The notes: generated from the sequence alone by a model not told the origin. Numbered from the stretch's first letter, positions 1 to 9,404 are shown. The stretch is DNA of 64,000 bases from Bacillota bacterium (GCA_023420085.1 JAEZWQ010000027.1:1-64000), one strand, 5' to 3'. Translations and numbers: made by a program.

Positions 1-449
1 AGAATAAACCGACAAAAGAAGAATTAAAGAAGACGGTGGAAGAGGCAGAAAAGACTAAGGGAACAGATAAGTACAAGAATGCTGATAAGGAAAAGAAGGA
101 AGCATTTGATAAAGCCTTAGAAGAAGCGAAGAAAGTCCTAGAAGATAAGAATGCTACCCAAGAAGAGATAGATGCAGCGAAGAAGAAGCTAGAAGATGCT
201 ATGAAGAATCTAAATGGAAAGGGAACAAAACCAACACCAGGAGGAAGTGGATCAGATAGCGGAAATGGTGGAAGCAATAATAATGGAGGAAATGCAGATA
301 CAAATGAATTAGTAGACGAGAGTGGAGCAAGAGAAGAGTCTAAAGGAAGTCTACCAAAGACAGGAGTAGGAGCAGGAATCCCAGTTGTATCAGCAATAAT
401 CGGAGCAATAGGAGCATTTATCACAAGAAGACGTAAGGACGAAGAATAA
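1..449 (+). CDS. LPXTG cell-wall-anchored surface protein, C-terminal fragment
   Basis: The 5' part lies before the window; the reading frame is already open at base 3. The visible part starts with a lysine/glutamate-rich helical segment with the alternating pattern of a FIVAR-type three-helix module (about 70 residues). A Gly/Ser/Asn-rich wall-spanning linker follows. The end is a sortase signal: LPKTG (bases 351-365), a hydrophobic stretch and the charged tail RRRKDEE. By family knowledge, sortase cuts between T and G and links the protein to peptidoglycan. The ligand or adhesin function is in the missing part and cannot be judged. A hairpin terminator follows directly. Confidence 0.9.
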   Translation, partial: NKPTKEELKKTVEEAEKTKGTDKYKNADKEKKEAFDKALEEAKKVLEDKNATQEEIDAAKKKLEDAMKNLNGKGTKPTPGGSGSDSGNGGSNNNGGNADTNELVDESGAREESKGSLPKTGVGAGIPVVSAIIGAIGAFITRRRKDEE

Positions 450-455
450 TATTAA

Positions 456-483
456 AGGGGCATGGGCAACCATGCTCTTTTTA
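456..483 (+). terminator. Rho-independent terminator after the LPXTG gene
   Basis: Stem GCATGG (460-465) / CCATGC (470-475) with a GCAA loop, extended by G-U pairs and followed by a T-rich tract. Confidence 0.8.
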
Positions 484-493
484 TACATATAAA

Positions 494-537
494 ACGCATA
501 AAAGCAATCGTAAAAATTTACGATTGCTTTTATGCGT
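494..537. repeat. Perfect 21-bp inverted repeat with 2-nt centre
   Basis: Bases 494-514 are exactly complementary to 517-537, with only two bases between the arms. There is no T tract after either arm, so it is not a standard terminator. It lies between the LPXTG terminator and the tRNA-Thr gene. It could form a hairpin in RNA or a small cruciform in DNA, or be a copy of a dispersed palindromic repeat. Confidence 0.85.
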
Positions 538-604
538 ATAAGGGTTTATATAAGAAATAGATGATTATATATAATTAAACGAAACGAAATTAAATAAATT
601 TAAA

Positions 605-633
605 TAAAAAAAGAGTATACAACAAGTATACTC
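605..633 (-). terminator. Terminator of tRNA-Thr(UGU)
   Basis: On the minus strand GAGTATAC (rc of 626-633) pairs with GTATACTC (rc of 613-620) across a five-base loop, followed by a run of seven T. Confidence 0.8.
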
Positions 634-636
634 CAA

Positions 637-709
637 AGCCGACAATCGGACTTGAACCGATAACCTGCTGATTACAAATCAGCTGCTCTGCCAATTGAGC
701 CATGTCGGC
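637..709 (-). tRNA. tRNA-Thr (anticodon UGU)
   Basis: A 73-nt cloverleaf reads on the minus strand. The acceptor stem GCCGACA/TGTCGGC closes with discriminator T. The D arm is GCTC...GAGC. The anticodon stem GCTGA/TCAGC holds the loop TTTGTAA (anticodon TGT), and the T arm contains GGTTCAAGTCC. CCA is not encoded. Confidence 0.95.
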
Positions 710-727
710 ATTGCTTAACGCCTATTT

Positions 728-756
728 AATATACCATATAAAAAAAAACGTGTCAA
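728..756 (-). promoter_or_regulatory. Promoter of tRNA-Thr(UGU)
   Basis: On the minus strand TTGACA (751-756) is separated by exactly 17 bases from TATATT (728-733), about 19 bases before the mature tRNA 5' end. This is a strong sigma-70/SigA-type promoter. Confidence 0.8.
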
Positions 757-773
757 CATAAAAAATAAAAAAA

Positions 774-804
774 TTAACTCAAGTTAGAATATTTAGGGTA
801 TAAT
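774..804 (+). promoter_or_regulatory. Probable promoter of the polysaccharide locus
   Basis: A perfect -10 box TATAAT (799-804) follows a weak -35-like TTAACT (774-779) at 19 bp. A short TA dinucleotide run follows the -10 box. The region lies between the divergent tRNA promoter and licD, so a promoter is expected here. Confidence 0.45.
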
Positions 805-822
805 ATATATATATATATAAGG

Positions 823-1650
823 ATGAGATTTAGATATATGAATAAAATACAAATAAGAGCATTAGATATATTAAAAAATTTTGCTACAATATGTGATAAA
901 TATCAACTTAGATATTCTTTATCAAATGGAACATTATTAGGGTGTATAAGACACGGAGGATTTATTCCTTGGGATGATGATGTAGATATTTATATGCCAA
1001 GAGAAGATTACAATAAATTTTTGTCAGTGGCACAAGATGAATTAGAAAAAAACTTTTTCTTACAGACAAAAGATACAGATAAGAACTTTCCGCTTGGGTT
1101 TGCTAAGATACGTGATTTAAATACAAACTTAGTAGAGGCTGGGTTATCATCATTTGATATTAAACATGGAGTATGGATTGATATTTTTCCATTTGATAAT
1201 ATACCTGATCAAAAAGAAGAACTAAAAAATTTTATAAAAGAAGTAATGAAATTAAACAAGAAAATACACTTAAATTATTTAATATATAAAAATCCACATT
1301 CAAATAATGTAAAGGAAAACGTTAAAGGATTAATAAATTTTAAAAATAGAGTAATCAATAAAGTATTTAAAAGAAAACTTAAACCAATTTTAGATGAACG
1401 TGAAATTTTATGTAGAAGATACGAGAATCTAAATACAAAGCGTTCTTTTATGCTTACATATAATTTTACATTAGATTATTTTAAAAAGACTATATTAAAC
1501 AACGATGAATTTGATAACTTGATTGAAAAAGAATTTGAGAATCATAAATTTAAAATATTCAAAAATTATGACAAAATTCTAACTAGGGAATATGGCGATT
1601 ATATGACACCACCAAAAAGACAAGAATCAAATCATATTTTATTAAAATAG
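823..1650 (+). CDS. LicD family phosphotransferase
   Basis: The protein is 275 residues with the LicD/nucleotidyltransferase-fold signature near the N-terminus: GTLLGCIRHGGFIPWDDDVD followed by PREDY. The acidic cluster is the expected metal/catalytic site. LicD family members transfer phosphocholine or other phospho-substituents, such as ribitol phosphate, onto surface glycans; the substrate here is not known. It is the first gene of the polysaccharide locus, which suggests decoration of that polymer. ATG 823 is adjacent to AAGG with no spacing. ATG 838 (protein starting MNKIQIRAL) agrees better with family N-termini, so the true start may be 838. Confidence 0.85.
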   Translation: MRFRYMNKIQIRALDILKNFATICDKYQLRYSLSNGTLLGCIRHGGFIPWDDDVDIYMPREDYNKFLSVAQDELEKNFFLQTKDTDKNFPLGFAKIRDLNTNLVEAGLSSFDIKHGVWIDIFPFDNIPDQKEELKNFIKEVMKLNKKIHLNYLIYKNPHSNNVKENVKGLINFKNRVINKVFKRKLKPILDEREILCRRYENLNTKRSFMLTYNFTLDYFKKTILNNDEFDNLIEKEFENHKFKIFKNYDKILTREYGDYMTPPKRQESNHILLK

Positions 1651-1666
1651 AAATTAGGATAGGAAT

Positions 1667-2455
1667 ATGGAACCACTTGTATCAATAATTATGCCAGTAC
1701 ATAATGCTGAAAAGTATATTAAAGAAACTATATGTTCAGTTTTATCACAAACTTATAGTAATTTTGAGTTGATTTGTGTTAATGATCATAGTGAAGATGA
1801 TAGTATTAAAATTATTCAAGAGTTTATTGATGATGAAAGAATAAAGCTCTACAATGCAAAAAAAAGAGGTGCAGCTAATGCTAGAAATATTGCTATTAGT
1901 AAGGCAAAAGGAAAGTATGTAGCATTTTTAGACTCGGATGACATTTGGACTAAAGATAAATTAGAAAAGCAAATTAATTTTATGGAAAAAAATAATGTAT
2001 ATTTTACTTATACACCATATACATATATTGATGATAATTCAGAAAGTTTGAATGTGATTAGATTAGTACCTAAAAGCATAAATTATATATCATCGCTAAT
2101 GGGCTGTAGAATAGGGTGTTTGACAGTAATTTATAATCAAGAAGTATGTGGTAAAATTCACACAGCAAATCTAAAGAAAAGGAATGATGATATTTTATGG
2201 CTTACAATTCTAAAAAAAATTGATAAAGGTTACAGACTTAATATACCTCTAGCAAAATATAGAAAGTCTAATAATTCATTATCATCTGGAAGTAAGTTAA
2301 AATTATTAAAACATCATTATATTTTGTATAGAGTTGGGGAAAAAATGGGAGTATTAAAATCTGTATTTTTTGTGATCTGTAACATTTTTACATATTTTGA
2401 TGTAAAATTTAGATATGAAAAAAAATTAGTGAGTGGAGATAAGTATTATGAATAA
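1667..2455 (+). CDS. GT2 family glycosyltransferase
   Basis: The 262-residue protein starts with a classical GT-A/GT2 domain: VSIIMPVHNAEKYIKE, then the acidic nucleotide-sugar motif CVNDHSEDDS and the DSDD metal motif near residue 90. No membrane segment is seen, so it probably works at the inner membrane surface on a lipid-linked glycan. An AGGATAGGA ribosome site precedes ATG 1667. It starts 16 bases after licD and overlaps the next start by 8 bases, as expected in one operon. Sugar specificity cannot be read from the sequence. Confidence 0.85.
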   Translation: MEPLVSIIMPVHNAEKYIKETICSVLSQTYSNFELICVNDHSEDDSIKIIQEFIDDERIKLYNAKKRGAANARNIAISKAKGKYVAFLDSDDIWTKDKLEKQINFMEKNNVYFTYTPYTYIDDNSESLNVIRLVPKSINYISSLMGCRIGCLTVIYNQEVCGKIHTANLKKRNDDILWLTILKKIDKGYRLNIPLAKYRKSNNSLSSGSKLKLLKHHYILYRVGEKMGVLKSVFFVICNIFTYFDVKFRYEKKLVSGDKYYE

Positions 2456-3608
2456 AATCTGCGTTGTTGGAGCTGGGTATGTGGGGCTATCTTTGGCGGT
2501 TTTACTTTCAAAAGACAATATAGTAAATTTAGTTGAAATTGATAAAAGAAAGTTAGATTTATTGAAGAATAAAATTTCTCCTTTGAAAGAAGATAATTTA
2601 CAAAAAGAACTTTCTAATAGAGATAAATTATATATATTTTCAGATTTAAATGAGGCTATTAAGGAGTGTGAGTATGCTATAATAGCAACTCCAACAAATT
2701 ATGATGAAAATACAAATAAATTTGATACATCAAGTATTGAAGGTGTACTTGACACTTTAGTAAAGCAGGATATTGATATTGTTATAAAGTCAACCATACC
2801 GGTAGGGTATACTGTCAGTATGAATAAAAAATATAATACAGATAGAATTATTTTTTCACCTGAGTTTTTAAGAGAAGGTAGGGCCTTAGAAGATAACTTA
2901 TATCCTTCAAGAATAATTGCAGGTGGAAGAGAAGATATATGTAAGAGGTTTTCAAATATTCTTTATAATTGTAGTCTTAATAATCCTGAGATAATTATAA
3001 TGGGATCAACTGAGGCAGAAGCTGTTAAACTTTTTGCTAATACTTATCTTGCAATGAGAGTTTCATTTTTTAATGAACTGGATTCGTATGCTATTTCTAA
3101 CAAACTAGATGTAAAATCACTCATAAAAGGAGTAGGCCTTGATCCTAGAATAGGTACGCATTATAATAATCCTTCTTTCGGGTATGGGGGATATTGTTTA
3201 CCTAAAGATACAAAACAATTAAAGGCTAATTTTGAAGGTACTCCTAATAACATAATAACAGCGATTGTTGATGCCAATAATACAAGAAAAGATTTTTTAA
3301 TCAATGATATATTAAAATCTAATGCTAGTAATATTGGTGTATATAAGCTTGCTATGAAAAAAGGATCAGACAATTATAGATGTTCTTCTATAATTGATAT
3401 TATAAATGGATTGGTTAAAAAAGGGAAAAATGTATTTATTTATGATAAATCTATTAATGAATCAAGTATATTTGGTTGTGAGGTAATCAAGGATTTAAAC
3501 GAATTTAAAAATAAATCAGATATAATCATAACTAACCGTTTTGAAAACGAACTAGAAAATGTGGAGGGAAAAGTATACACAAGAGATGTATTTAGGTGTG
3601 ATGAATAA
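2448..3608 (+). CDS. ugd: UDP-glucose 6-dehydrogenase
   Basis: This NAD-dependent enzyme oxidises UDP-glucose to UDP-glucuronate. The N-terminus is a Rossmann motif, ICVVGAGYVGLSLA. The catalytic thiol lies in GYGGYCLPKDTKQL (Cys250 counted from ATG 2448). STIPVGYT and SPEFLREG are further family motifs. At 386 residues it matches the compact HasB-type branch rather than longer Ugd proteins. An upstream GTG at 2433 is in frame, but ATG 2448 behind GTGGAG fits the Rossmann start. It overlaps the preceding glycosyltransferase gene by 8 bases. The polymer therefore probably contains glucuronic acid or a derivative. Confidence 0.93.
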   Translation: MNKICVVGAGYVGLSLAVLLSKDNIVNLVEIDKRKLDLLKNKISPLKEDNLQKELSNRDKLYIFSDLNEAIKECEYAIIATPTNYDENTNKFDTSSIEGVLDTLVKQDIDIVIKSTIPVGYTVSMNKKYNTDRIIFSPEFLREGRALEDNLYPSRIIAGGREDICKRFSNILYNCSLNNPEIIIMGSTEAEAVKLFANTYLAMRVSFFNELDSYAISNKLDVKSLIKGVGLDPRIGTHYNNPSFGYGGYCLPKDTKQLKANFEGTPNNIITAIVDANNTRKDFLINDILKSNASNIGVYKLAMKKGSDNYRCSSIIDIINGLVKKGKNVFIYDKSINESSIFGCEVIKDLNEFKNKSDIIITNRFENELENVEGKVYTRDVFRCDE

Positions 3609-4402
3609 TGAGTAATTTACAACATTGTCTATCAACATTAAACTATGTTGGGAAAGAACTATTAGATAAAATGAATATAAATGCTGATTGTTTGGTTATA
3701 AATCAGTGTGATAAACTAGATTATGAAAAAACAAATTATAAGGAACATGATCTTGAGATTATATCAGTCCCAGAAAGAGGGATATCTAAAAGTCGAGAGG
3801 TAGCTTTAAATAGATGTAGCGGGGATATCATTATATTAAGTGACGATGATGTTAGATATTATAAGGGCTATGAAAAGATTATAAAAAAAGTTTTTGATAA
3901 ACATCCTGAAGCAGATATGGTTTGTTTTAAGATTAATAGATTAAATTCAGACAATAGAAAGAATATTAAGCATAGCAAATTTAAAAGAGTTCATTTTTAC
4001 AATGGATTAAGATATGGCGCAATAAACTTTGTTTTCAGAAGAAGAAGTATAGTTAAAAATAATATTCACTTTCATAGGATGTTTGGATCAAGTATCTATG
4101 GGTCTGGAGAAGACACGCTATTTATGATTGATGCGTTAAAAAAAGGCCTAATTATATATAGCATAGATTTAGCAATTGGTGAGGTTGACATGTCAACTTC
4201 ATCATGGTTTGACGGATATAATAAAAGATATTTTATAAACAGAGGAGCATTATTTGAAGCTATATCATCAAAATTTGCCTATGTTTTGTGTATGCAATTT
4301 TATATTAGACATAAAGAATTATTTGATGACGTTGATTATAAGACTGCCATGCGTTACATGAATATTGGCAGGAGGAGATATAGACATTATGGAAGATACT
4401 AA
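3608..4402 (+). CDS. Glycosyltransferase, GT-A fold (GT2-like)
   Basis: The 264-residue protein carries a GT2-like core: GISKSREVALNRCSGDIIIL followed by the metal-binding SDDD. The usual N-terminal beta-strand with the VSVIIPxYN motif is replaced by a divergent start, so this is an atypical member. The start ATG 3608 overlaps the ugd stop as TAATG, indicating translational coupling. No transmembrane segment is evident. The acceptor and donor are unknown. Confidence 0.75.
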   Translation: MSNLQHCLSTLNYVGKELLDKMNINADCLVINQCDKLDYEKTNYKEHDLEIISVPERGISKSREVALNRCSGDIIILSDDDVRYYKGYEKIIKKVFDKHPEADMVCFKINRLNSDNRKNIKHSKFKRVHFYNGLRYGAINFVFRRRSIVKNNIHFHRMFGSSIYGSGEDTLFMIDALKKGLIIYSIDLAIGEVDMSTSSWFDGYNKRYFINRGALFEAISSKFAYVLCMQFYIRHKELFDDVDYKTAMRYMNIGRRRYRHYGRY

Positions 4403-5240
4403 GAGTGTATCGGTTATCATATTAAACTATAAGGACTATAATATGAGTATAAATTGTTCTAATATAGTATTAGAAACCGATGTTGCAGAAGTGATAGTTG
4501 TAGATAACTATTCAAGTGATGGATGTATAGATAAATTAAAAAAGGGACTAGATAAAAGGGTTAAGCTTATACTTAATCCTAATAACAATGGATATGCTTA
4601 CGGGAATAATTTAGGTGCAAAAAACTCTAAAGACGTAGATTATCTTTTATTTATGAATCCAGATGTAGAAATAAATAATGATGCTATTGTTAAGATGACA
4701 GAATTTCTAGATAAGCATAAAGAATTTGCCATGGTAGCACCTAGAGTAGAAGAAGATTTTATCCAAGGATGGAAAGTTAGAAGTTTTAAGGAAGAATTAG
4801 TAGCAATGTCGTCTATCCTAACCAAATTGACTAATAAGACAAGGAAACTTGATATAAGCAATAAAATAAATATTGTAGAATGTATTTCTGGTGCTTGTTT
4901 TATGATTAGAAAAGATGTTTTCTTCAATATTGGACTATTTGATGAAGATACATTTTTATTCTTTGAAGAAAACATACTAGGTGTAAAATTAAAAAATAAA
5001 GGATTTAAAAATGCAATCTTAAATTACTGTACTTATAAACATAAGCATTCAGCAATAATTAAGAAAGAAATTTCAATTAAAAGAAATTTAAAAATAAAAG
5101 AAGAAAGTAGAAAAGTATATATATTTAAATATATTAAACCAAATAAAATACAAAAAGCTATTTATTGGATTTGGAGAAAACTTATGTATGTAGATAAGTT
5201 TATATTATTAGCTAAAAGGAAACTGGTAAATAATGATTAG
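4389..5240 (+). CDS. GT2 glycosyltransferase, rhamnosyltransferase-like
   Basis: The protein begins VSVIILNYKDYNMS and has the NNGYAYGNNLGAK segment followed by LLFMNPDVEI, the pattern of WbbL/RfbF-type rhamnosyltransferases. The locus makes dTDP-rhamnose, which supports rhamnose transfer as an inference. A GGAGGAGAT site precedes ATG 4389. An upstream TTG (4365) would place the ribosome site inside the gene and is less likely. It overlaps the previous gene by 14 bases and the next by 8. The basic C-terminus with an amphipathic stretch may attach it to the membrane. Confidence 0.8.
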   Translation: MEDTKSVSVIILNYKDYNMSINCSNIVLETDVAEVIVVDNYSSDGCIDKLKKGLDKRVKLILNPNNNGYAYGNNLGAKNSKDVDYLLFMNPDVEINNDAIVKMTEFLDKHKEFAMVAPRVEEDFIQGWKVRSFKEELVAMSSILTKLTNKTRKLDISNKINIVECISGACFMIRKDVFFNIGLFDEDTFLFFEENILGVKLKNKGFKNAILNYCTYKHKHSAIIKKEISIKRNLKIKEESRKVYIFKYIKPNKIQKAIYWIWRKLMYVDKFILLAKRKLVNND

Positions 5241-7080
5241 TATTAAAAATAAAAGAACAGCTTTTCTACTTATATACACATTAATTTTATTATGTTTAAC
5301 TAAAAATTCATTAATGATATTTAAACAACCATTTTCTATAAACTATGGAATTTTGTTGCTAGGATTACTGGGGATAATGGTAATCGATATTTTACATTAT
5401 AGAAAATTATTTAGTCATTCATTTATAAATATATTTATAATACTTGCAATATATTTCTTTTTTCAATTTATATATATGGGAGGATATTCTGAAAGAGTAT
5501 TTGATTTCTTTACAGTAGTATACCCAATTGTTGTTATTTTCTGGATTGGATTAAATAAAGATAAAATTAATATTAGAAAGACTTTTAATATCTTTATAAT
5601 TGTTACTACATTAGTGATTATTGCACAAACTATTAGTACTATAACTTATGTAAACTACAAGAATACAGGAGAAACACATTTAAGTAGTGTTGAGGCTAGA
5701 AAATATATTGAAGGCATTAGCAGTGATGAGGTAGAAGATATAGAAAACTATCGCATCAAAACGAATTTCACAGATGATGAAAATTCGATACATGATACGT
5801 TGTCTGATATAAAAAACTATAGTGAAAAAGATAAGTATCAAATACCATTAGGTGGATCAAACTATATAGCAGCAGTACTGGTACTTTTAATGGGATGCAT
5901 ACTTTTAATGAAAGATATTAGGGGAATATTTAAAGCCATAATAACTTTACTAAGTATAATAACAATAGTAATGTGTAAATCCTTCGGGGGTATTTCTGCA
6001 GCAGTTATTGTCTTACTAGCATGTCTTATATTAAATACCAATATAGACAGAAAAAAACTTAAAATTATCTTTTATGTATTTTTTGCAACGATATTTTTGA
6101 TTGGCTTTGCAGTTATTGTAATGCTATGTATAAATCCTAGCTTACCAATTATAAAAAAATTAGATATATTGCTAACGGGTAGATTAAGTATATACAGAGA
6201 AACAATTTTCTATTTATTTGAGAGACCTTTACAGGGATATGGATTTATATTTGATGCTTGGATGAATAAGCCTCATAATATTGTTCTTACAATTTTATCT
6301 GTGGGTGGTGCTATAGGTCTTGCTATAATCACCTATGTTTTTATAGTATTATATAAAAATAGTAATAATATAATAAGAATTTCTATTATAGCCACAGTTA
6401 TTCAAGGGATGATTGAGCCAAATTTATTTAATTCAATGTTTGACTTTATATTTTGGACAATAGTGGCATTTAATATTGATTATAAAAATATAAAAATTTA
6501 TAGTCTAAAAGAATTGGTAAATAAAAAGACCACAGTTATTGCTGCAATAACATTAATTATTTCTATATTGTGGATTGGCTTTGGGAATACTGTTAAAGTT
6601 AACTATTCATATATAAATGTTAGAGATATTAGGTTTGATAACATAAAAGAAGATTATAAAGATTCATTAATTGATAATGTTTCAAATAGTGTTAGAAACA
6701 ATTTGATAAAAGTTGATAATATATATGAAGATGTTAAAGAGAAGTTTAATGTGCCTAATTTTACACAGTATCCTAGGAATCAAGTACTTTTAACTTATAA
6801 CAAGGAAGAAAATAGATTTGAGATTCGAGAAATTCAAGGATCAGATAGTAATTTAGAGGGAATAACTAATATTATTTATAACAAAATGTATCAGAAGTAT
6901 TCAAGATTGGTTATTGATAATCCTGAATATAATTATGAGAAAAAAATTAATAAAAAGAAATTAATATTCTTATTTGGAGCTTATATTGCATTTATAGGAT
7001 TATTATCGATAGGAGTAAATAATTATGAAGGGAATTATTCTTGCAGGAGGAAGTGGAACAAGACTTCATCCAATAACTAA
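5233..7080 (+). CDS. O-antigen ligase/polymerase-like (Wzy) membrane protein
   Basis: The 615-residue protein has about ten hydrophobic helices in the first 430 residues. The Wzy_C-like loop carries LTGRLSIYRE...RPLQGYGFIF...KPHNIVL, the typical R...G.G...HN pattern of O-antigen ligase/polymerase proteins. After another helix near residue 440, about 130 soluble residues follow and then one last C-terminal helix. This architecture suggests an external domain. The predicted role is polymerisation or transfer of undecaprenyl-linked repeats outside the membrane. The last 56 bases overlap rmlA in another frame, so the final residues are the shifted rmlA start. Confidence 0.8.
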   Translation: MISIKNKRTAFLLIYTLILLCLTKNSLMIFKQPFSINYGILLLGLLGIMVIDILHYRKLFSHSFINIFIILAIYFFFQFIYMGGYSERVFDFFTVVYPIVVIFWIGLNKDKINIRKTFNIFIIVTTLVIIAQTISTITYVNYKNTGETHLSSVEARKYIEGISSDEVEDIENYRIKTNFTDDENSIHDTLSDIKNYSEKDKYQIPLGGSNYIAAVLVLLMGCILLMKDIRGIFKAIITLLSIITIVMCKSFGGISAAVIVLLACLILNTNIDRKKLKIIFYVFFATIFLIGFAVIVMLCINPSLPIIKKLDILLTGRLSIYRETIFYLFERPLQGYGFIFDAWMNKPHNIVLTILSVGGAIGLAIITYVFIVLYKNSNNIIRISIIATVIQGMIEPNLFNSMFDFIFWTIVAFNIDYKNIKIYSLKELVNKKTTVIAAITLIISILWIGFGNTVKVNYSYINVRDIRFDNIKEDYKDSLIDNVSNSVRNNLIKVDNIYEDVKEKFNVPNFTQYPRNQVLLTYNKEENRFEIREIQGSDSNLEGITNIIYNKMYQKYSRLVIDNPEYNYEKKINKKKLIFLFGAYIAFIGLLSIGVNNYEGNYSCRRKWNKTSSNN

Positions 7081-7900
7081 AGTAATAAGTAAACAACTTT
7101 TGCCTATTTATGACAAGCCTATGATTTATTATCCGTTGAGTACCTTGATGCTAGCTGGAATAAAAGAAATTTTGATAATATCAACACCTTATGACATTGA
7201 CGGATATAAAAGGTTACTTGGAGATGGAGGCAATTTAGGAATAAAAATTGTTTATGAAGTACAGCCAAAACCTGAGGGGTTAGCCCAAGCATTTTTAATA
7301 GGTGAAAAATTTATTGGTAATGAATCGGTTGCGCTTATTTTAGGAGATAATATTTTTTATGGCAGACATTTTGGACAAACTCTTCAAGAAGCTGCCAATC
7401 TAAAAGAAGGTGCAGTTGTTTTTGGATATCATGTAAGTGATCCTGAAAGATTTGGAGTAATAGAAATTGATAGTAATGGAAAAGGACTATCAATTGAGGA
7501 GAAACCGCTTAATCCAAAGAGTAATATAGCTGTAACAGGATTATATTTCTATGACAATAATGTTGTAAAATATGCCAAAACTATTAAACCATCAAAAAGA
7601 AACGAACTTGAAATAACAGATTTAAATAATATTTATTTAAAACATGGGAATTTACAAGTAGAGGTATTAGGAAGAGGATTTGCATGGTTAGATACGGGAA
7701 CAGTGAACTCTCTTTTAGATGCAGCAAAATTTGTTGAAGTTTTGCAAAAAAGAACGGGTATAGTTATTAGTGCTCCTGAGGAGATAGCTTATCGTAAGGG
7801 ATGGATTAATAAAGAAGAATTAGTAAGAATTGCTAGTGAAATATCTAAGTCATCTTATGGGCAACATCTTTTGAATATTGCTGAGGGAAAGTATGAATAA
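7025..7900 (+). CDS. rmlA: Glucose-1-phosphate thymidylyltransferase
   Basis: RmlA makes dTDP-glucose from dTTP and glucose-1-phosphate, the first step of dTDP-L-rhamnose synthesis. The nucleotide-binding start is GIILAGGSGTRLHP followed by SKQLLPIYDKPMIYYPLS. GDNIFYG, EEKP and the WLDTGT segment are all present. Its 291 residues are the normal family length. The start ATG 7025 lies inside the end of the upstream gene, and the stop overlaps rmlC by 8 bases. The order in the locus is A-C-B-D. Confidence 0.96.
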   Translation: MKGIILAGGSGTRLHPITKVISKQLLPIYDKPMIYYPLSTLMLAGIKEILIISTPYDIDGYKRLLGDGGNLGIKIVYEVQPKPEGLAQAFLIGEKFIGNESVALILGDNIFYGRHFGQTLQEAANLKEGAVVFGYHVSDPERFGVIEIDSNGKGLSIEEKPLNPKSNIAVTGLYFYDNNVVKYAKTIKPSKRNELEITDLNNIYLKHGNLQVEVLGRGFAWLDTGTVNSLLDAAKFVEVLQKRTGIVISAPEEIAYRKGWINKEELVRIASEISKSSYGQHLLNIAEGKYE

Positions 7901-8423
7901 GTATAAAACAGAAATAGATGGGGTATATGTTATACAGCCACAAATATATGGAGATCATAGAGGATATTTTTTTGAAAGTTATAGGAAGGAGTGGCTGCCT
8001 GAATATGACTTTATTCAAGATAACCAGAGTTTTACAAAGGATGCGGGTACTTTTAGAGGTATACATTTTCAAAAGTTTCCTTATGCACAGGCGAAATTAG
8101 TTAGGGTAGTTAAAGGTGCTGTTATAGACTATATTGTAGATTTGAGAAAAAATAGTCCAACATTTAAAAAATGGGTTGCAATAAGACTTGATGAAGAGAG
8201 TCAGAAACAAGTTATTATTCCAAGGGGATGTGGTCATGGGTTTTTGACTATGACTGATGATGTTGTATTTGCTTATAAATGTGATAATTACTATAATTAT
8301 GATGCTGATAGGAGCATAAACTATAGGGATGATGAGATAGGACTTACGTTTGATATTCCGGTAGTAAATATTTCAGAAAAAGATAATAATGCAAAATACT
8401 TAAAAGACATTGATTTAGATTAA
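7893..8423 (+). CDS. rmlC: dTDP-4-dehydrorhamnose 3,5-epimerase
   Basis: RmlC epimerises dTDP-4-keto-6-deoxyglucose at C3 and C5. The cupin shows GTFRGIHFQ (catalytic His), KLVRVVKGAV and PRGCGHGFLTM. The start ATG 7893 has GAGGGAAAG upstream; an in-frame TTG 15 bases earlier is less likely. The protein is 176 residues, within the family range. Confidence 0.94.
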   Translation: MNKYKTEIDGVYVIQPQIYGDHRGYFFESYRKEWLPEYDFIQDNQSFTKDAGTFRGIHFQKFPYAQAKLVRVVKGAVIDYIVDLRKNSPTFKKWVAIRLDEESQKQVIIPRGCGHGFLTMTDDVVFAYKCDNYYNYDADRSINYRDDEIGLTFDIPVVNISEKDNNAKYLKDIDLD

Positions 8424-8434
8424 AGGTGGTTAAT

Positions 8435-9403
8435 ATGAAAATATGTGTAACTGGTGGGGCAGGATTTATTGGTTCAAATCATATTATGTATTTATTAGAT
8501 AACTATGATGATGAAGTTGTATGTATTGATAAGTTAACATATGCAGGTAATATGTCAACATTAGAAAAAGTTAAGGATGATAAGCGTTTCACATTTTATA
8601 AAGGGGATATAGCCGATGAATCATTCATAGATGATGTGTTTAACAAAGAAAAATTTGATTATGTCATTAATTTTGCAGCAGAAAGTCATGTTGACAGATC
8701 TATTGAAGATAGTCAAATATTTCTAAAAACCAATATATTAGGAGTTGGAGTCTTATTAAATGCTTGTAGAAAATACGGAGTAAAACGTTTTCATCAAGTA
8801 TCTACAGATGAAGTCTATGGAGACCTACCACTGGATAGACCTGATTTATTATTTAAGGAAACAGATAGTCTAAAACCATCTTCACCTTACTCTGCATCTA
8901 AAGCATCGGCGGATTTTATTGTTCAAGCATTTCATAGAACTTATGGTTTAGATGTTACCATATCTAGATGTTCAAATAATTATGGTGAGTATCAATTTCC
9001 TGAAAAATTGATACCTGTAATAATTGGAAATGCATTAGAAGATAAAAATATTCCTGTTTATGGAAATGGATTAAATATAAGAGATTGGCTATATGTTGGA
9101 GATCATTGTTCTGCAATTGATTTAATTGTAAGAAACGCAAAGCCTGGATCAATTTATAATATTGGTGGAAACAATGAAAAAACAAATTTACAAGTTGTTA
9201 AAAGAATATTAGATATTATGAATAAACCACAAAGCCTTATAACATATGTAAAGGATAGGCCTGGGCATGATTTAAGATATGCAATAGATGCGTCAAAATT
9301 AAAAAATGAATTAGGATGGAAGCCAAGGTTTGAATTTGAAAATGGTATTGAGTATACAGTAAAATGGTACCTTGATAATAAATCTTGGTGGAAGGAGCTT
9401 TAG
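8435..9403 (+). CDS. rmlB: dTDP-glucose 4,6-dehydratase
   Basis: RmlB converts dTDP-glucose to dTDP-4-keto-6-deoxyglucose with bound NAD. It is a short-chain dehydrogenase/reductase: MKICVTGGAGFIGSNH (Rossmann), VSTDEVYGD (catalytic Thr-Asp-Glu) and YSASKAS (YxxxK). ATG 8435 with AAAGGTGG upstream is preferred over GTG 8426. The length of 322 residues is normal. Confidence 0.95.
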   Translation: MKICVTGGAGFIGSNHIMYLLDNYDDEVVCIDKLTYAGNMSTLEKVKDDKRFTFYKGDIADESFIDDVFNKEKFDYVINFAAESHVDRSIEDSQIFLKTNILGVGVLLNACRKYGVKRFHQVSTDEVYGDLPLDRPDLLFKETDSLKPSSPYSASKASADFIVQAFHRTYGLDVTISRCSNNYGEYQFPEKLIPVIIGNALEDKNIPVYGNGLNIRDWLYVGDHCSAIDLIVRNAKPGSIYNIGGNNEKTNLQVVKRILDIMNKPQSLITYVKDRPGHDLRYAIDASKLKNELGWKPRFEFENGIEYTVKWYLDNKSWWKEL

Positions 9404-9404
9404 T

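Noticed and set aside
7001..7080. Frameshift at the end of the Wzy-like gene
   Set aside because: The last residues are out-of-frame rmlA sequence, but the last membrane helix is complete before them. A natural 56-base overlap is a simpler explanation.
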